From JBHHYS01 sp046757645 (lineage in GTDB: Bacteria > Acidobacteriota > Terriglobia > Acidiferrales > 2-02-FULL-67-57): DNA of 23,201 nt. A program made the translations under genes and the position numbers. This document shows positions 7,167 to 14,463 of the stretch, piece by piece (position 1 is the first letter of the stretch; the number at the start of each line of letters is the position of its first letter). The stretch lies in the NCBI GenBank assembly GCA_046757645.1, contig JBHHYS010000039.1, forward strand, positions 1-23,201. The letters are read 5' to 3'. The notes below the pieces were generated by a model. It ran no database searches, had not been told where the DNA came from, and was given only the letters and a program-made list of their open reading frames with translations.

Positions 7167-7243
7167 GCGAGCGTAGCTCAGCCTGGTAGAGCACTGCCTT
7201 GCCAAGGCAGGTGTCGTGGGTTCAAATCCCATCGCTCGCTCCA
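7167..7243 (+). tRNA. tRNA-Gly (anticodon GCC)
   Basis: A full cloverleaf folds. The acceptor is GCGAGCG/CGCTCGC, the D stem GCTC/GAGC, and the anticodon stem CTGCC/GGCAG with loop TTGCCAA (anticodon GCC at 7201-7203). The variable loop is GTGTC. The T arm is GTGGG-TTCAAAT-CCCAT with one G-T pair. The discriminator is T (U73, as in bacterial tRNA-Gly) and CCA is encoded at 7241-7243. It converges with glcF, whose stop is 10 nt away. Confidence 0.97.
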
Positions 7244-7252
7244 TTCCATTTG

Positions 7253-8635
7253 CTACCCATTCTCCGCGTAGCTCCGGTCCAACAACTCGACGATGTGGAG
7301 GACGCGCTGGCCGGTGGAGAACTGCTCGCTGCCGGCGCGCAGTTGGAGGATGCAGCCGGGGTTGGCGGTAACGATGGCCTGGGCGCCGGTCGCCCGCGCG
7401 TCTTCCATCTTTTCTGCCAGCAGTTGCTGGGCCACCTCGGGCTGCGTCAGGTTGTAGATGCCGGCGCTGCCACAGCAGTGGTCGGCCAGTTTCATCTCCA
7501 CCAGCTCGACCCCGGGAATGGCGCGGAGCAGTTCCCGCGGGGCGCTGCGAATCTTTTGCCCGTGCAGCAAGTGGCAAGAATCTTGGTAGGTGACGCGCAG
7601 GGGCACCGATTTTTCTGGGGGGCGCACGCCGAGTTCAATCAGAAATTCGTTGATGTCGCGCATCTTGGCGCGGAACTGCTCGGCACGCTCGCGTAAGCCG
7701 TCGTCGGCGGAGAAAAGCTGCTCGTACTCCTTGAGGATGGAGCCGCAGCCGGCAGCGTTGGTGACGATGGCGTCGAAGTCGCCGACTAGGGGCGGTGGTT
7801 TTGACTGCGCCGGCCCGGGCCGCGGTCCTGAATCTTGCGGGACTGGGACGACGGCTCCGAGGAAGGCGTCGAGGTTGGCGGCGGCCAGCCGCCGGGCCAC
7901 CTCGCGCACGCCGGCATGGACGTGCAGCGCCCCGCAGCAGAGTTGCTCGGCGGGCACCACCACCTCGCACCCGTTCTTTTGCAGGACGCGCACTGTGGCC
8001 CGGTTTATCTCCGCAAAAGCCACCTGGGCGATGCAGCCGGCAAAGAAGGCCACCCGGGCCCGGCGCCGGCCTTCCGCCGGATAGACACGCCCGAGTTCGG
8101 AGAAAAAGAAACGGTCATCCAGGGGCGGCAGGAGCTTTTCGGCGGCACTCAGCTTGCCGAACAGGCGCCACAGGCCAGAGGCCTGTGCCACTTTTGGCCA
8201 GCCTGAGCGCTGATAGAAGCGAAGAAAACGACCGAGCAGCGCCAAGCGTCGCGGATAGGGCAGGAGCTGCCGAAAGCCGAGCCACCGCAGGAAGCGAGAG
8301 AGGAAGGGCCGGCGATAGTTGTGCTGGATTTGCGCCCGCGCCGCTTCCACCAGTTTGCCGTACTCGACCCCGGAGGGGCAGGCGGTTTCGCAGGCGCGGC
8401 AGTCGAGGCAGAGGTCAATGTGGCGCACAAAGGCGTCGGCCAGCTTCAGCCGGCCCTCATCCACCAGAATCATCTGGTGGATGCGCCCCCGGGGCGAGTC
8501 CATCTCCACGCCCAGCAGCCGGTAGGTGGGACAATGGTTCAGGCAGAGCCCGCAGTGGATGCACTTGGAATAGTCCTCCCACCGCGGGCGCTCCTCGCCC
8601 CGGTAGCCGCTCGTAGCTGTGTCCACCGCTTTCAA
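7253..8635 (-). CDS. glcF: Glycolate oxidase iron-sulfur subunit
   Basis: The protein of 460 residues is the iron-sulfur subunit that takes electrons from the GlcD/GlcE flavoproteins during glycolate (or D-lactate) oxidation at the inner membrane. Two 4Fe-4S motifs are visible near the N-terminus: CIHCGLCLNHCP and CLDCRACETACP. Two cysteine-rich CCG segments follow (CCGALHVHAGV and CCGSAGIYNLT, the latter near the C-terminus). The start is a TTG at 8635, one base after the stop of the esterase gene, with GGAGG about 15 nt upstream, so translation is probably coupled. A palindrome at 8169-8187 lies in frame and encodes part of VAQASGLWRLF. It is the last gene of the minus-strand operon glcD-glcE-esterase-glcF. 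Confidence 0.92.
   Translation of the reverse strand: MKAVDTATSGYRGEERPRWEDYSKCIHCGLCLNHCPTYRLLGVEMDSPRGRIHQMILVDEGRLKLADAFVRHIDLCLDCRACETACPSGVEYGKLVEAARAQIQHNYRRPFLSRFLRWLGFRQLLPYPRRLALLGRFLRFYQRSGWPKVAQASGLWRLFGKLSAAEKLLPPLDDRFFFSELGRVYPAEGRRRARVAFFAGCIAQVAFAEINRATVRVLQKNGCEVVVPAEQLCCGALHVHAGVREVARRLAAANLDAFLGAVVPVPQDSGPRPGPAQSKPPPLVGDFDAIVTNAAGCGSILKEYEQLFSADDGLRERAEQFRAKMRDINEFLIELGVRPPEKSVPLRVTYQDSCHLLHGQKIRSAPRELLRAIPGVELVEMKLADHCCGSAGIYNLTQPEVAQQLLAEKMEDARATGAQAIVTANPGCILQLRAGSEQFSTGQRVLHIVELLDRSYAENG
8169..8187. repeat. Palindromic repeat inside glcF
   Basis: CACAGGCC (8169-8176) and GGCCTGTG (8180-8187) form a perfect 8-bp stem around AGA. It resembles the short REP-like palindromes dispersed in many GC-rich genomes. 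It adds the peptide AQASGL in frame. That it is a dispersed element is inferred from its form, since only one copy is in the window. Confidence 0.4.
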
Positions 8636-8636
8636 G

Positions 8637-10019
8637 CTATTTTTTTACTCCCTCCTTGTTGCTGGTGTCTTTCCCTGCAAGAAACAACAATCCATCCGTT
8701 AGGGCAGCTGCATGGGTAGTGATTTCGTGGCCCGCGCTGACTTCTTTGTAGCGCACAGAGTAGCCCTTGGCTTGCAAGACGTCCCGCATATGCCGATTCG
8801 CTTGGAGTAGCGTAGGGCTGTCCGGGAATTCATGCCGCTTTTCAAGTAGGCCGACAGAGAGGTAAAAGCGGAGGGGTAGTTTCGCGCTTGCGACATATTG
8901 GCGGATTATCCATTCGTACTCGATATCGTCTTGTTGCTCCTCCTCTTTTGGATCCCATGAAAAGTAGCCTGATTGCGAAAGAATGTTGCCAAAGATTCCA
9001 GGATGCTGCAGTCCAGCAAATGCCGCCGCCAGGCCGCCACGACTTTGACCTCCAACGATTGTTTGGGCAGGATTAGAGGTGACGTTATAGTGCTGGCGAA
9101 TCCAGGGAATAAGTTCCTGAGCCAGGAACTTGTTAAACGGTGGATAGCAGCCCAATTCGAGAATGCGGTCTTTCTGCGTTGGGTGCTCCACCATGACGGC
9201 AATCAGGGGAGGAAGGCCAGCTTTGGCCTGAAGATTATCCAGGATGGTGGACGTGGGAATCATTTGGCTGTACGTCCAGCCATCAAAAAGTATTAGTAGG
9301 TGGTAAGGCCTCCCATTCGCTTTGTAACCGGGCGCGGTGTAGACCCAAATGCGGCGCTCGTTGCCAAGAATTTTGCTACTCAACCGATGAACATCCAGGT
9401 GGCCGGCTGGTACGCCAGGGGTTGGCTTAACCCAGGGTTGAAGTGGGGGTGCATCCGGTAGCTCTACTACCGACGAAATCCAATCTTTGTCAGGATGTGG
9501 ACGGATCTGGCGGTGCGGGTTCAGAGGGTCCGGCTGCCAAGTAGCCCAATCATTGTCCTCCTTTCGTCCCTCGGAGGGGAGAAGAGGGTCATTCGGGGAG
9601 AGATAATAGGTAAAGCGAGCGTCCTTGCGTACCCGATACGTCTTATACCAGAGGCCTGTATCTCGCATGTGCGTCATCTGGTTCTGGGCCAGTTGATCTC
9701 CTGAGTAGCTCCAGAGCACGCCCAACACCGAAAACACGACCACGTTTTTGGTATCTTCTCCTCCCCGCCAGAGGAATGTGACCAGCACATGTTTGTCATC
9801 GCCCGGGATGGTTTCAATCAACGGGGTGCCTTCCCTAGCTACTTCTTGCCAAAAGCTTCCAAGCGCGGCACGGTTGCCAGCTTCCAACTGCTTTTGTAGC
9901 GCACCCAGTCGAGGGCTGACGTAGGGTGCGCGTTTCGGATGTTCCTGCGCTGCACAGTGCAGCGCCGTGAAGGCACAAAGGGATAGCCCGAGTGCAGCCG
10001 CGGTTAGCCGTGTTTTCAT
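8637..10019 (-). CDS. Secreted Fes-like (enterochelin-esterase family) alpha/beta hydrolase
   Basis: This 460-residue protein begins at ATG 10019, giving a clear signal peptide (MKTRLTAAALGLSLCAFTALHCAA, likely cut before QEHPKR), so it is exported. An N-terminal beta-sandwich segment resembling the enterochelin esterase N-domain (about residues 70-140) is followed by an esterase domain with nucleophile Ser326 in GGQSRGG and a probable catalytic His431 in AGHEITTH. The substrate is unknown: a siderophore ester or other small ester is plausible, but no siderophore genes are nearby. The gene sits 5 nt after glcE and 1 nt before glcF, splitting the glycolate oxidase operon. Its base composition is visibly lower in GC than both neighbours, suggesting acquisition by transfer. 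The longer in-frame ORF to 10388 overlaps glcE and is spurious. Confidence 0.85.
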   Translation of the reverse strand: MKTRLTAAALGLSLCAFTALHCAAQEHPKRAPYVSPRLGALQKQLEAGNRAALGSFWQEVAREGTPLIETIPGDDKHVLVTFLWRGGEDTKNVVVFSVLGVLWSYSGDQLAQNQMTHMRDTGLWYKTYRVRKDARFTYYLSPNDPLLPSEGRKEDNDWATWQPDPLNPHRQIRPHPDKDWISSVVELPDAPPLQPWVKPTPGVPAGHLDVHRLSSKILGNERRIWVYTAPGYKANGRPYHLLILFDGWTYSQMIPTSTILDNLQAKAGLPPLIAVMVEHPTQKDRILELGCYPPFNKFLAQELIPWIRQHYNVTSNPAQTIVGGQSRGGLAAAFAGLQHPGIFGNILSQSGYFSWDPKEEEQQDDIEYEWIIRQYVASAKLPLRFYLSVGLLEKRHEFPDSPTLLQANRHMRDVLQAKGYSVRYKEVSAGHEITTHAAALTDGLLFLAGKDTSNKEGVKK

Positions 10020-10024
10020 GGGAT

Positions 10025-11416
10025 TCACAGCCCTCCCAGGAAGCGGCCGGGGTTCAAGATGCGGTCGGGGTCGAACTGCGCCTTGAGCTTTTGCATCAGG
10101 GAAAAGTCGTCCCCCAGCGGGCCCCAGACGTTGACGTCCCGCTTGACTTCCGTCGGGCACCAGGGAATCGTCACTCGCCCGCCCAGGTTTTTGCCGGCGT
10201 GAATCATCTCGGTCGCCGTCTGCGCCATGCGGCGCGGCGCATCGGCCATCGCTGCCGGCGGCAGCAGATGGATGTAAGCGATGCCCGAGCCGGCGTGCGC
10301 CCCACAAACCGCGGGCAACTCGTAGCGTGCGGCCACTTGGCGGGCCTTGGCCAGAAAGGGGCCCACCTGGGTCAACGGCAGGGCGCACTTGACGACGGTG
10401 GCTGCCGGGTTGGCTTCCCGCACGCGGGCCAGCAAGTTGCGCCCCGCAGCCCAGAGTGCGCGCTCGCCCTCGTTCCTCAAGAAAGCAAAGTGCCCGGCCT
10501 TGAGTTCACGCGCCAGCCCGCCGAGGTCTGCCTCGTACCGCTGGATGACCTTCTCCACGCCGCCGACAGAAACTGCCAGCGACCAGTGATCGGGAGAGAG
10601 AAACCTCCCCGTGGCGGAGGCCACTGGGCTGGACTTTGCAGAGGCAAGCAGGCGCGCGGCTTCCGGGTCGAGCAGCTCGATGGCCGTCGGCTGCCAGATC
10701 GAGTGCACGATCCGGTCACTCATCTTGAGCGCGGCGGCGGGCTCCTTGAAGGCGGCAACCGCGGTGGCCGTCCGGGGCGGAAGCGGGAAGAGCTTGAAGT
10801 TGACTTCGGTGAGGATAGCCAGGGTTCCCAGAGCGCCGATCATCAACTTGCTCAGGTCGTAGCCGGCGACGTTCTTTACCACCCGGCCCCCCGCCTTTAC
10901 TTGCTTGCCTTCACCGGTGACGAACTTCATCCCGACAACGAAGTCGCGCCAGCTGCCATAGGCGTAGCGCAGCGGGCCGGAGGCGTTCGCCGCCAGCAAG
11001 CCGCCCACGGCGGCCCGGTCGGCGTAGGGAGGGTCGGCGGGAAGAAACTGGCGGTGCGGGCCGAGCAGTTCCTGCACCGCGGCCAGGGGGATGCCGGCTT
11101 CGACGCTCAAGGTCAGGTCGCCCGGGTCGTAGTGGAGCACGCGGTTGAGGCGGGCGAGAGAAACTGCCACATCGAAGGCGGGCGGGGGATTGCCGAGCGG
11201 CAAGTAAGCGCCGCTGGTAGCCGGCACCAGGGCAGCCCGATGGGAGCGAGCCCAGTGGACAACCGCGAGGAGTTCTTTGGCGTCGGCGGGCTCGACCACC
11301 GCGGCGGGTGTGACACCGTCAACGCCAAAGCTCTTGCACGCCGTAGCGTCGGTGCGCACGCGCTGGGCGCCTACGATTGGGCCGAGTTGTTCGAGGCTGG
11401 GGGCGGCGAGCGGCAT
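10025..11416 (-). CDS. glcE: Glycolate oxidase FAD-binding subunit
   Basis: The product is a 463-residue FAD-binding protein of the GlcE type that forms the glycolate oxidase complex with GlcD and GlcF. The PCMH-type flavin domain includes PPYADRAAVGGLLAANASGP, RYAYGSWRDFVVGMKFVTGEG and VVKNVAGYDLSKLMIGALGTLAILTEV. The C-terminus ends with the flavoprotein-typical FDPDRILNPGRFLGG. I prefer ATG 11416 (MPLAAPSLEQLG). The longer form starting at TTG 11479 would translate a dispersed non-coding repeat (11445-11470) and has no ribosome site; no strong one precedes ATG 11416 either. It follows glcD and precedes the inserted esterase. Confidence 0.88.
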   Translation of the reverse strand: MPLAAPSLEQLGPIVGAQRVRTDATACKSFGVDGVTPAAVVEPADAKELLAVVHWARSHRAALVPATSGAYLPLGNPPPAFDVAVSLARLNRVLHYDPGDLTLSVEAGIPLAAVQELLGPHRQFLPADPPYADRAAVGGLLAANASGPLRYAYGSWRDFVVGMKFVTGEGKQVKAGGRVVKNVAGYDLSKLMIGALGTLAILTEVNFKLFPLPPRTATAVAAFKEPAAALKMSDRIVHSIWQPTAIELLDPEAARLLASAKSSPVASATGRFLSPDHWSLAVSVGGVEKVIQRYEADLGGLARELKAGHFAFLRNEGERALWAAGRNLLARVREANPAATVVKCALPLTQVGPFLAKARQVAARYELPAVCGAHAGSGIAYIHLLPPAAMADAPRRMAQTATEMIHAGKNLGGRVTIPWCPTEVKRDVNVWGPLGDDFSLMQKLKAQFDPDRILNPGRFLGGL

Positions 11417-11444
11417 GGCTAGGAGGGAGGCAAAGGAGAAAGCG

Positions 11445-11470
11445 AACCGCAGAGGCGCAGAGGGCGCTGA
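11445..11470. repeat. Dispersed CGCAGAGGCGCAGAG-type repeat between glcD and glcE
   Basis: The text AACCGCAGAGGCGCAGAG followed by GGCGCTGA belongs to a style of purine-rich short repeat known to be scattered through intergenic DNA of many bacteria. A related relative (TTCCTCTGTGTCTCTGTGG) lies at 20991-21011. It fills the glcD-glcE spacer and explains the false N-terminal extension of glcE. Confidence 0.45.
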
Positions 11471-11493
11471 GAAAGCCAAGGAAGCGTCATCGG

Positions 11494-12954
11494 TCAGGCT
11501 CCACTGCGTTGCGGTAGGGGGCGCACGCGGAGCTCGCCGCAGGATTTCCCCAGCGGGAACATCTTGGCCGGGTTCAACCGCCCGCTGGGGTTGAAGACGG
11601 CTTTCACTTTGGCCATGGCGTCGAGGTCGTCCGGGGTGAAGAGCAGCGGCATCAACTCCTGCTTTTCCATCCCCACCCCGTGCTCACCGGTGATGGAGCC
11701 TCCCATTTCGATGCAGAACTTCATCATTTCATTGGAGGCGGCCACCACCCGGGCGAACTGCTCGCGGTCGCGGGCGTCGAAGAGGATCATAGGGTGGAGG
11801 TTGCCGTCGCCCGCGTGGAAGACGTTGCCCACCTGGAAGCCGTGGCGCGCGCCGATCTCGACGATGGCCCGCAGGGTGGCGGGCAGTTTGGTGCGGGGAA
11901 TCACCCCGTCCTGCACGTAGTAGTTGGGCGCCAGCCGCCCCATGGCTCCGAAGGCGTTCTTGCGTCCCGCCCAGAGCTTTTGCCGCTCGGCCTCCGAGCG
12001 GGCGCGCCGCACCTCGCGAGCGTGGTGCGCCCGGCAGAGCTCCTCTACCTGCTCGGCCTGGCCCTCCACGCCTTCGCGCAGGCCTTCGACTTCGATCAGC
12101 AGCACCGCGGCAGCGTCGAGGGGGAAGCCGGCGTGGGTGGCGGCTTCAACGGCGCCCAGGCAGAAGTGGTCGAGCATCTCACAGGCGGCCGGGGTAATGC
12201 CGCGGGCGGTGATTTCGGCGACCGTTTCCGTGGCGCCGTCCACCGTATCGAAAATCGCCAGCAGGGTCTTGACGCTTTCCGGCAACCGCGAGAGACGCAC
12301 AATCACCTTGGTGACGACGCCCAGAGTCCCTTCCGAGCCCACCAGCAACCCAGTGAGGTCATAGCCGGGGGTGTCGAACCCCTTGCCGCCGACTTGGACC
12401 AGTTCGCCGCTGGGCAGGGCGACTTCGAGGCCGAGGACGTGGTTGGTGGTGACCCCGTAGGCCAGGGTATGAGGGCCGCCGGCGTTTTCGGCGACGTTGC
12501 CGCCGATGGTGCAGGCCTTCTGGCTGGAGGGGTCGGGGGCGTAGTAGTAACCGTCGCTCGCCACCGCTCGAGTCAGGTCGAGGTTGACCACCCCGGGCTC
12601 GACCACCGCGCGCAGATTCGGCAGGTCCACTTCCAGGATGCGCTTCATGCGGCTGAAGACCACCAACAGGCCGCCTTGGGGGGTGAGCGCGCCGCCCGAG
12701 AGTCCGGTGCCGGCGCCACGGCTGACGAGGGGTAGCTGGTAGCGGGTGGCCAGGCGCACGATGTGCACCACGTCTTCGACGCTGCGGGGAAAAACGACGG
12801 CATCGGGGATGGTGCGATCGACCGAAGCGTCGTACTCGTAGAGCAGCAGCTCCTCTTCGCGCCACAGCACGCTGTCCCGGCCGACAATCTTCTGCAGTTC
12901 TTTGATGAGTTTCTTACTCTTCACATATGGTGCCTTGCGAGTATGGTATCCCAA
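11494..12954 (-). CDS. glcD: Glycolate oxidase catalytic flavoprotein subunit
   Basis: The gene encodes 486 residues of a GlcD/D-lactate dehydrogenase-type FAD enzyme that oxidises glycolate to glyoxylate (or D-lactate to pyruvate). The flavin-binding loop is VSRGAGTGLSGGA near residue 80. CTIGGNVAENAGGPHTLAYG and GLLVGSEGTLGVVTKV follow. The C-terminal FAD-oxidase domain has GNVFHAGDGNLHP and GGSITGEHGVGMEK. The longest reading begins at a TTG (12954). A GTG at 12924 (VKSKKLI), with AAGG eight bases upstream, is an equally good start and would remove ten residues. It is the first gene of the operon, divergent from the hydroxyacid dehydrogenase. Substrate choice between glycolate and D-lactate cannot be settled, but the adjacent glyoxylate/glycerate genes favour glycolate. 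Confidence 0.92.
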   Translation of the reverse strand: MGYHTRKAPYVKSKKLIKELQKIVGRDSVLWREEELLLYEYDASVDRTIPDAVVFPRSVEDVVHIVRLATRYQLPLVSRGAGTGLSGGALTPQGGLLVVFSRMKRILEVDLPNLRAVVEPGVVNLDLTRAVASDGYYYAPDPSSQKACTIGGNVAENAGGPHTLAYGVTTNHVLGLEVALPSGELVQVGGKGFDTPGYDLTGLLVGSEGTLGVVTKVIVRLSRLPESVKTLLAIFDTVDGATETVAEITARGITPAACEMLDHFCLGAVEAATHAGFPLDAAAVLLIEVEGLREGVEGQAEQVEELCRAHHAREVRRARSEAERQKLWAGRKNAFGAMGRLAPNYYVQDGVIPRTKLPATLRAIVEIGARHGFQVGNVFHAGDGNLHPMILFDARDREQFARVVAASNEMMKFCIEMGGSITGEHGVGMEKQELMPLLFTPDDLDAMAKVKAVFNPSGRLNPAKMFPLGKSCGELRVRPLPQRSGA

Positions 12955-13025
12955 ATGGGCGTGGAGGGGGAACCAAGTACAATCGTATGCTAGACTGAAA
13001 TCCGCCGAGTCGTCGAGGAGTTGCC

Positions 13026-14024
13026 GTGCCCGGGAAGGTGTTGGTCGCGCGCGCTTTGCCCCAGCCCGCCATGGCCGTGCTCGAAGCCCAGGCCGAGCTC
13101 GATGTGCATCGCGGCGAAACCCCCTTGAGCCAGCCGGAGTTGATCAACCGGGTGCGCGACAAGCACGCCTTGATCTGCCAGCTCACCCAGAAGGTGGATG
13201 CGGAAGTGCTCGCCGCCGGGCCCAAGCTGCGCATCGTGGCCAACGTGGCCGTCGGCTATGACAACATTGATGTCGCCGCCGCCACCGCCCGCGGTATCGC
13301 GGTCACGAATACCCCCGGCGTGCTCGATGACACCACGGCGGACTTTACCTGGACGCTGCTGCTCGGCGTGGCGCGCCGGCTGCCGGAAGCCGACCGGCTG
13401 GCCCGCCGCGGCGCGTGGAAAGGCTGGGACTTATTGCTTCTGCTCGGTGTTGACGTGCACGGCCAGACGCTCGGCATTCTTGGCCTGGGGCGGATCGGGC
13501 GGCGGGTGGCACGCCGCGCGCAGGGTTTCGGGATGCGGGTGCTCTACCACGACCTGAGCCGCGCCCCCGCCGAAGTGGAACGGGAGCTGGGCGTGGAGTG
13601 GGCCGAGCGGGAGCGAGTGCTGCGCGAAGCCGATTTCTTGACCCTGCACGTGCCCCTCTTGCCTGAAACCCATCATCTGATCGGGGCTGCCGAGTTCAGC
13701 CTGATGAAGCCCACCGCCTATCTCATCAACGCCAGCCGCGGTGCGGTGGTGGATGAAGCGGCTCTGGTGGATGCCCTGGAGCAGAAAAACATTGCCGGGG
13801 CGGCGCTGGACGTTTTTGAACACGAACCCCGGATTCACCCAAAGCTCCGCACCCTGCCCAACGTGGTGCTGGCGCCGCACATCGCCAGCGCCTCGGTCGA
13901 GACCCGCACGCGCATGGCGGTGATGGCGGCTGAAAATGTCGCCGCGGTGCTGGCCGCTCAGCGCCCGCCGAACCTGGTGAACCCGGAAGCCTGGGAGAAA
14001 TGCGGGGCGCGCAAGGAGGACTGA
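13026..14024 (+). CDS. D-2-hydroxyacid dehydrogenase, glyoxylate/hydroxypyruvate reductase type
   Basis: This 332-residue cytoplasmic enzyme reduces 2-keto acids with NAD(P)H. The closest style is GyaR-type glyoxylate reductase. Visible hallmarks are VANVAVGYDNIDVAAATARGI and NTPGVLDDTTADFTWTLLL in the substrate domain, the Rossmann motif GILGLGRIGRRVA, INASRGAVVDE with its catalytic-type Arg, ALDVFEHEP with the Glu, and VVLAPHIASAS with the catalytic His. The start is GTG 13026, with GAGGAG 5-6 nt upstream. It is divergent from glcD and two genes upstream of glycerate 2-kinase, so glyoxylate or hydroxypyruvate reduction feeding glycerate is a sensible role (inference). Other D-2-hydroxyacid substrates remain possible. 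Confidence 0.9.
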   Translation: MPGKVLVARALPQPAMAVLEAQAELDVHRGETPLSQPELINRVRDKHALICQLTQKVDAEVLAAGPKLRIVANVAVGYDNIDVAAATARGIAVTNTPGVLDDTTADFTWTLLLGVARRLPEADRLARRGAWKGWDLLLLLGVDVHGQTLGILGLGRIGRRVARRAQGFGMRVLYHDLSRAPAEVERELGVEWAERERVLREADFLTLHVPLLPETHHLIGAAEFSLMKPTAYLINASRGAVVDEAALVDALEQKNIAGAALDVFEHEPRIHPKLRTLPNVVLAPHIASASVETRTRMAVMAAENVAAVLAAQRPPNLVNPEAWEKCGARKED

Positions 14025-14038
14025 AAGCCGCAAAGCGA

Positions 14039-14060
14039 GGACAGACAAGAATGTCTGTCC
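14039..14060. repeat. Palindromic dispersed repeat (GGACAGACA/TGTCTGTCC)
   Basis: A perfect 9-bp stem, GGACAGACA (14039-14047) and TGTCTGTCC (14052-14060), closes loop AGAA and begins 15 nt after the dehydrogenase stop. It could act as a transcript-end hairpin, but no T-run follows directly (TTTTT comes 11 nt later). Its form matches short palindromes commonly scattered in such genomes. Confidence 0.6.
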
Positions 14061-14092
14061 CACCAGAACGTTTTTCACGCAGATCTTCGCCT

Positions 14093-14126
14093 GCCTGCCG
14101 CAGGCCGGCTTCGCTCAGAATGACAG
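14093..14126. repeat. Second intergenic repeat: GCCTGC-C-GCAGGC plus CTTCGCTCAGAATGACAG
   Basis: A 6-bp palindrome (14093-14105) is followed by CTTCGCTCAGAATGACAG (14109-14126), a sequence style I recognise from dispersed intergenic repeats in many bacteria. It lies between the hairpin at 14039 and the small ORF at 14165. Confidence 0.45.
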
Positions 14127-14164
14127 GATTCGTGCAGAGGGGGGAGATCTCGAAGGAGGGTCGG

Positions 14165-14374
14165 ATGGGCTTCCAGGCAGGGCAACGGGTGCGATGCAAT
14201 CTGGCAGGGATGACGGTGCAAGGGGTCAGTTTTGCCGCTGCGGTCACCGACGCGGTGGGCACAATCATCAAGCAGAGCGTCACCGACCCCCCGAAGTATC
14301 GGGTCAAACTGCTGTTTTCCTTTAAGGGGATTGACGAAGTGGAGGTGCCGGAAGACCGCATCAAGGCGATGTAA
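14165..14374 (+). CDS. Hypothetical 69-residue protein, possibly small beta-barrel
   Basis: The ORF begins at ATG 14165 with a near-ideal AAGGAGG five nt upstream. The longer in-frame ORF from 14000 translates intergenic repeats and is not credible. The product has no Cys-rich, membrane or catalytic motif that I recognise. It alternates hydrophobic and polar residues (GQRVRCNL, VGTIIKQ, YRVKLLFSF, DEVEVPEDRI), which suggests a small SH3-like beta-barrel ending in a VPEDRI strand. It lies between the hydroxyacid dehydrogenase and glycerate kinase, with repeats on both sides. No function can be assigned. Confidence 0.65.
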   Translation: MGFQAGQRVRCNLAGMTVQGVSFAAAVTDAVGTIIKQSVTDPPKYRVKLLFSFKGIDEVEVPEDRIKAM

Positions 14375-14388
14375 GCAGTGGCCGGCGA

Positions 14389-14412
14389 CCCTTCGACTGC
14401 GCTCAGTGCAGG
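14389..14412. repeat. CCTTCGACTGCGCTCAG dispersed repeat
   Basis: CCCTTCGACTGCGCTCAGTG with CAGG following matches a short motif widely scattered in intergenic regions of many bacterial genomes (recalled, not searched). It starts 15 nt after the stop of the small ORF. Confidence 0.45.
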
Positions 14413-14416
14413 TCAG

Positions 14417-14439
14417 TGACCGGTGTCTGATACCGGTCA
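14417..14439 (+). other. Hairpin in the leader of the glycerate kinase gene
   Basis: TGACCGGT (14417-14424) pairs perfectly over 8 bp with ACCGGTCA (14432-14439) around loop GTCTGAT. The purine-rich ribosome site (AGAGAGAGGAG) follows within 15 nt, so the hairpin would sit in the 5' leader of the next gene. Confidence 0.5.
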
Positions 14440-14463
14440 GAGAGAGAGGAGAGCAAGCTGTCT

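Larger units (their letters stand above)
6842..7205 (+). repeat. Duplicated tRNA-Gly leader, copy B
   Basis: This is the partner of 300-660, with the same block order, roughly two thirds identity in the leader and 42 identical nt at the tRNA end (7164-7205). It occupies most of the 446-nt gap between the symporter gene and the intact tRNA. No protein gene is evident in the gap. Confidence 0.8.

Noticed and set aside
1..7205. Prophage or conjugative element
   Set aside because: No integrase, transposase, relaxase or phage gene is visible; only the tRNA boundary duplication suggests insertion.
9992..11422. Long plus-strand ORF (476 codons) opposite glcE
   Set aside because: It is antisense to a clear GlcE, has low-complexity Arg/Gly/Pro-rich composition and no family motif; it is a high-GC shadow frame.
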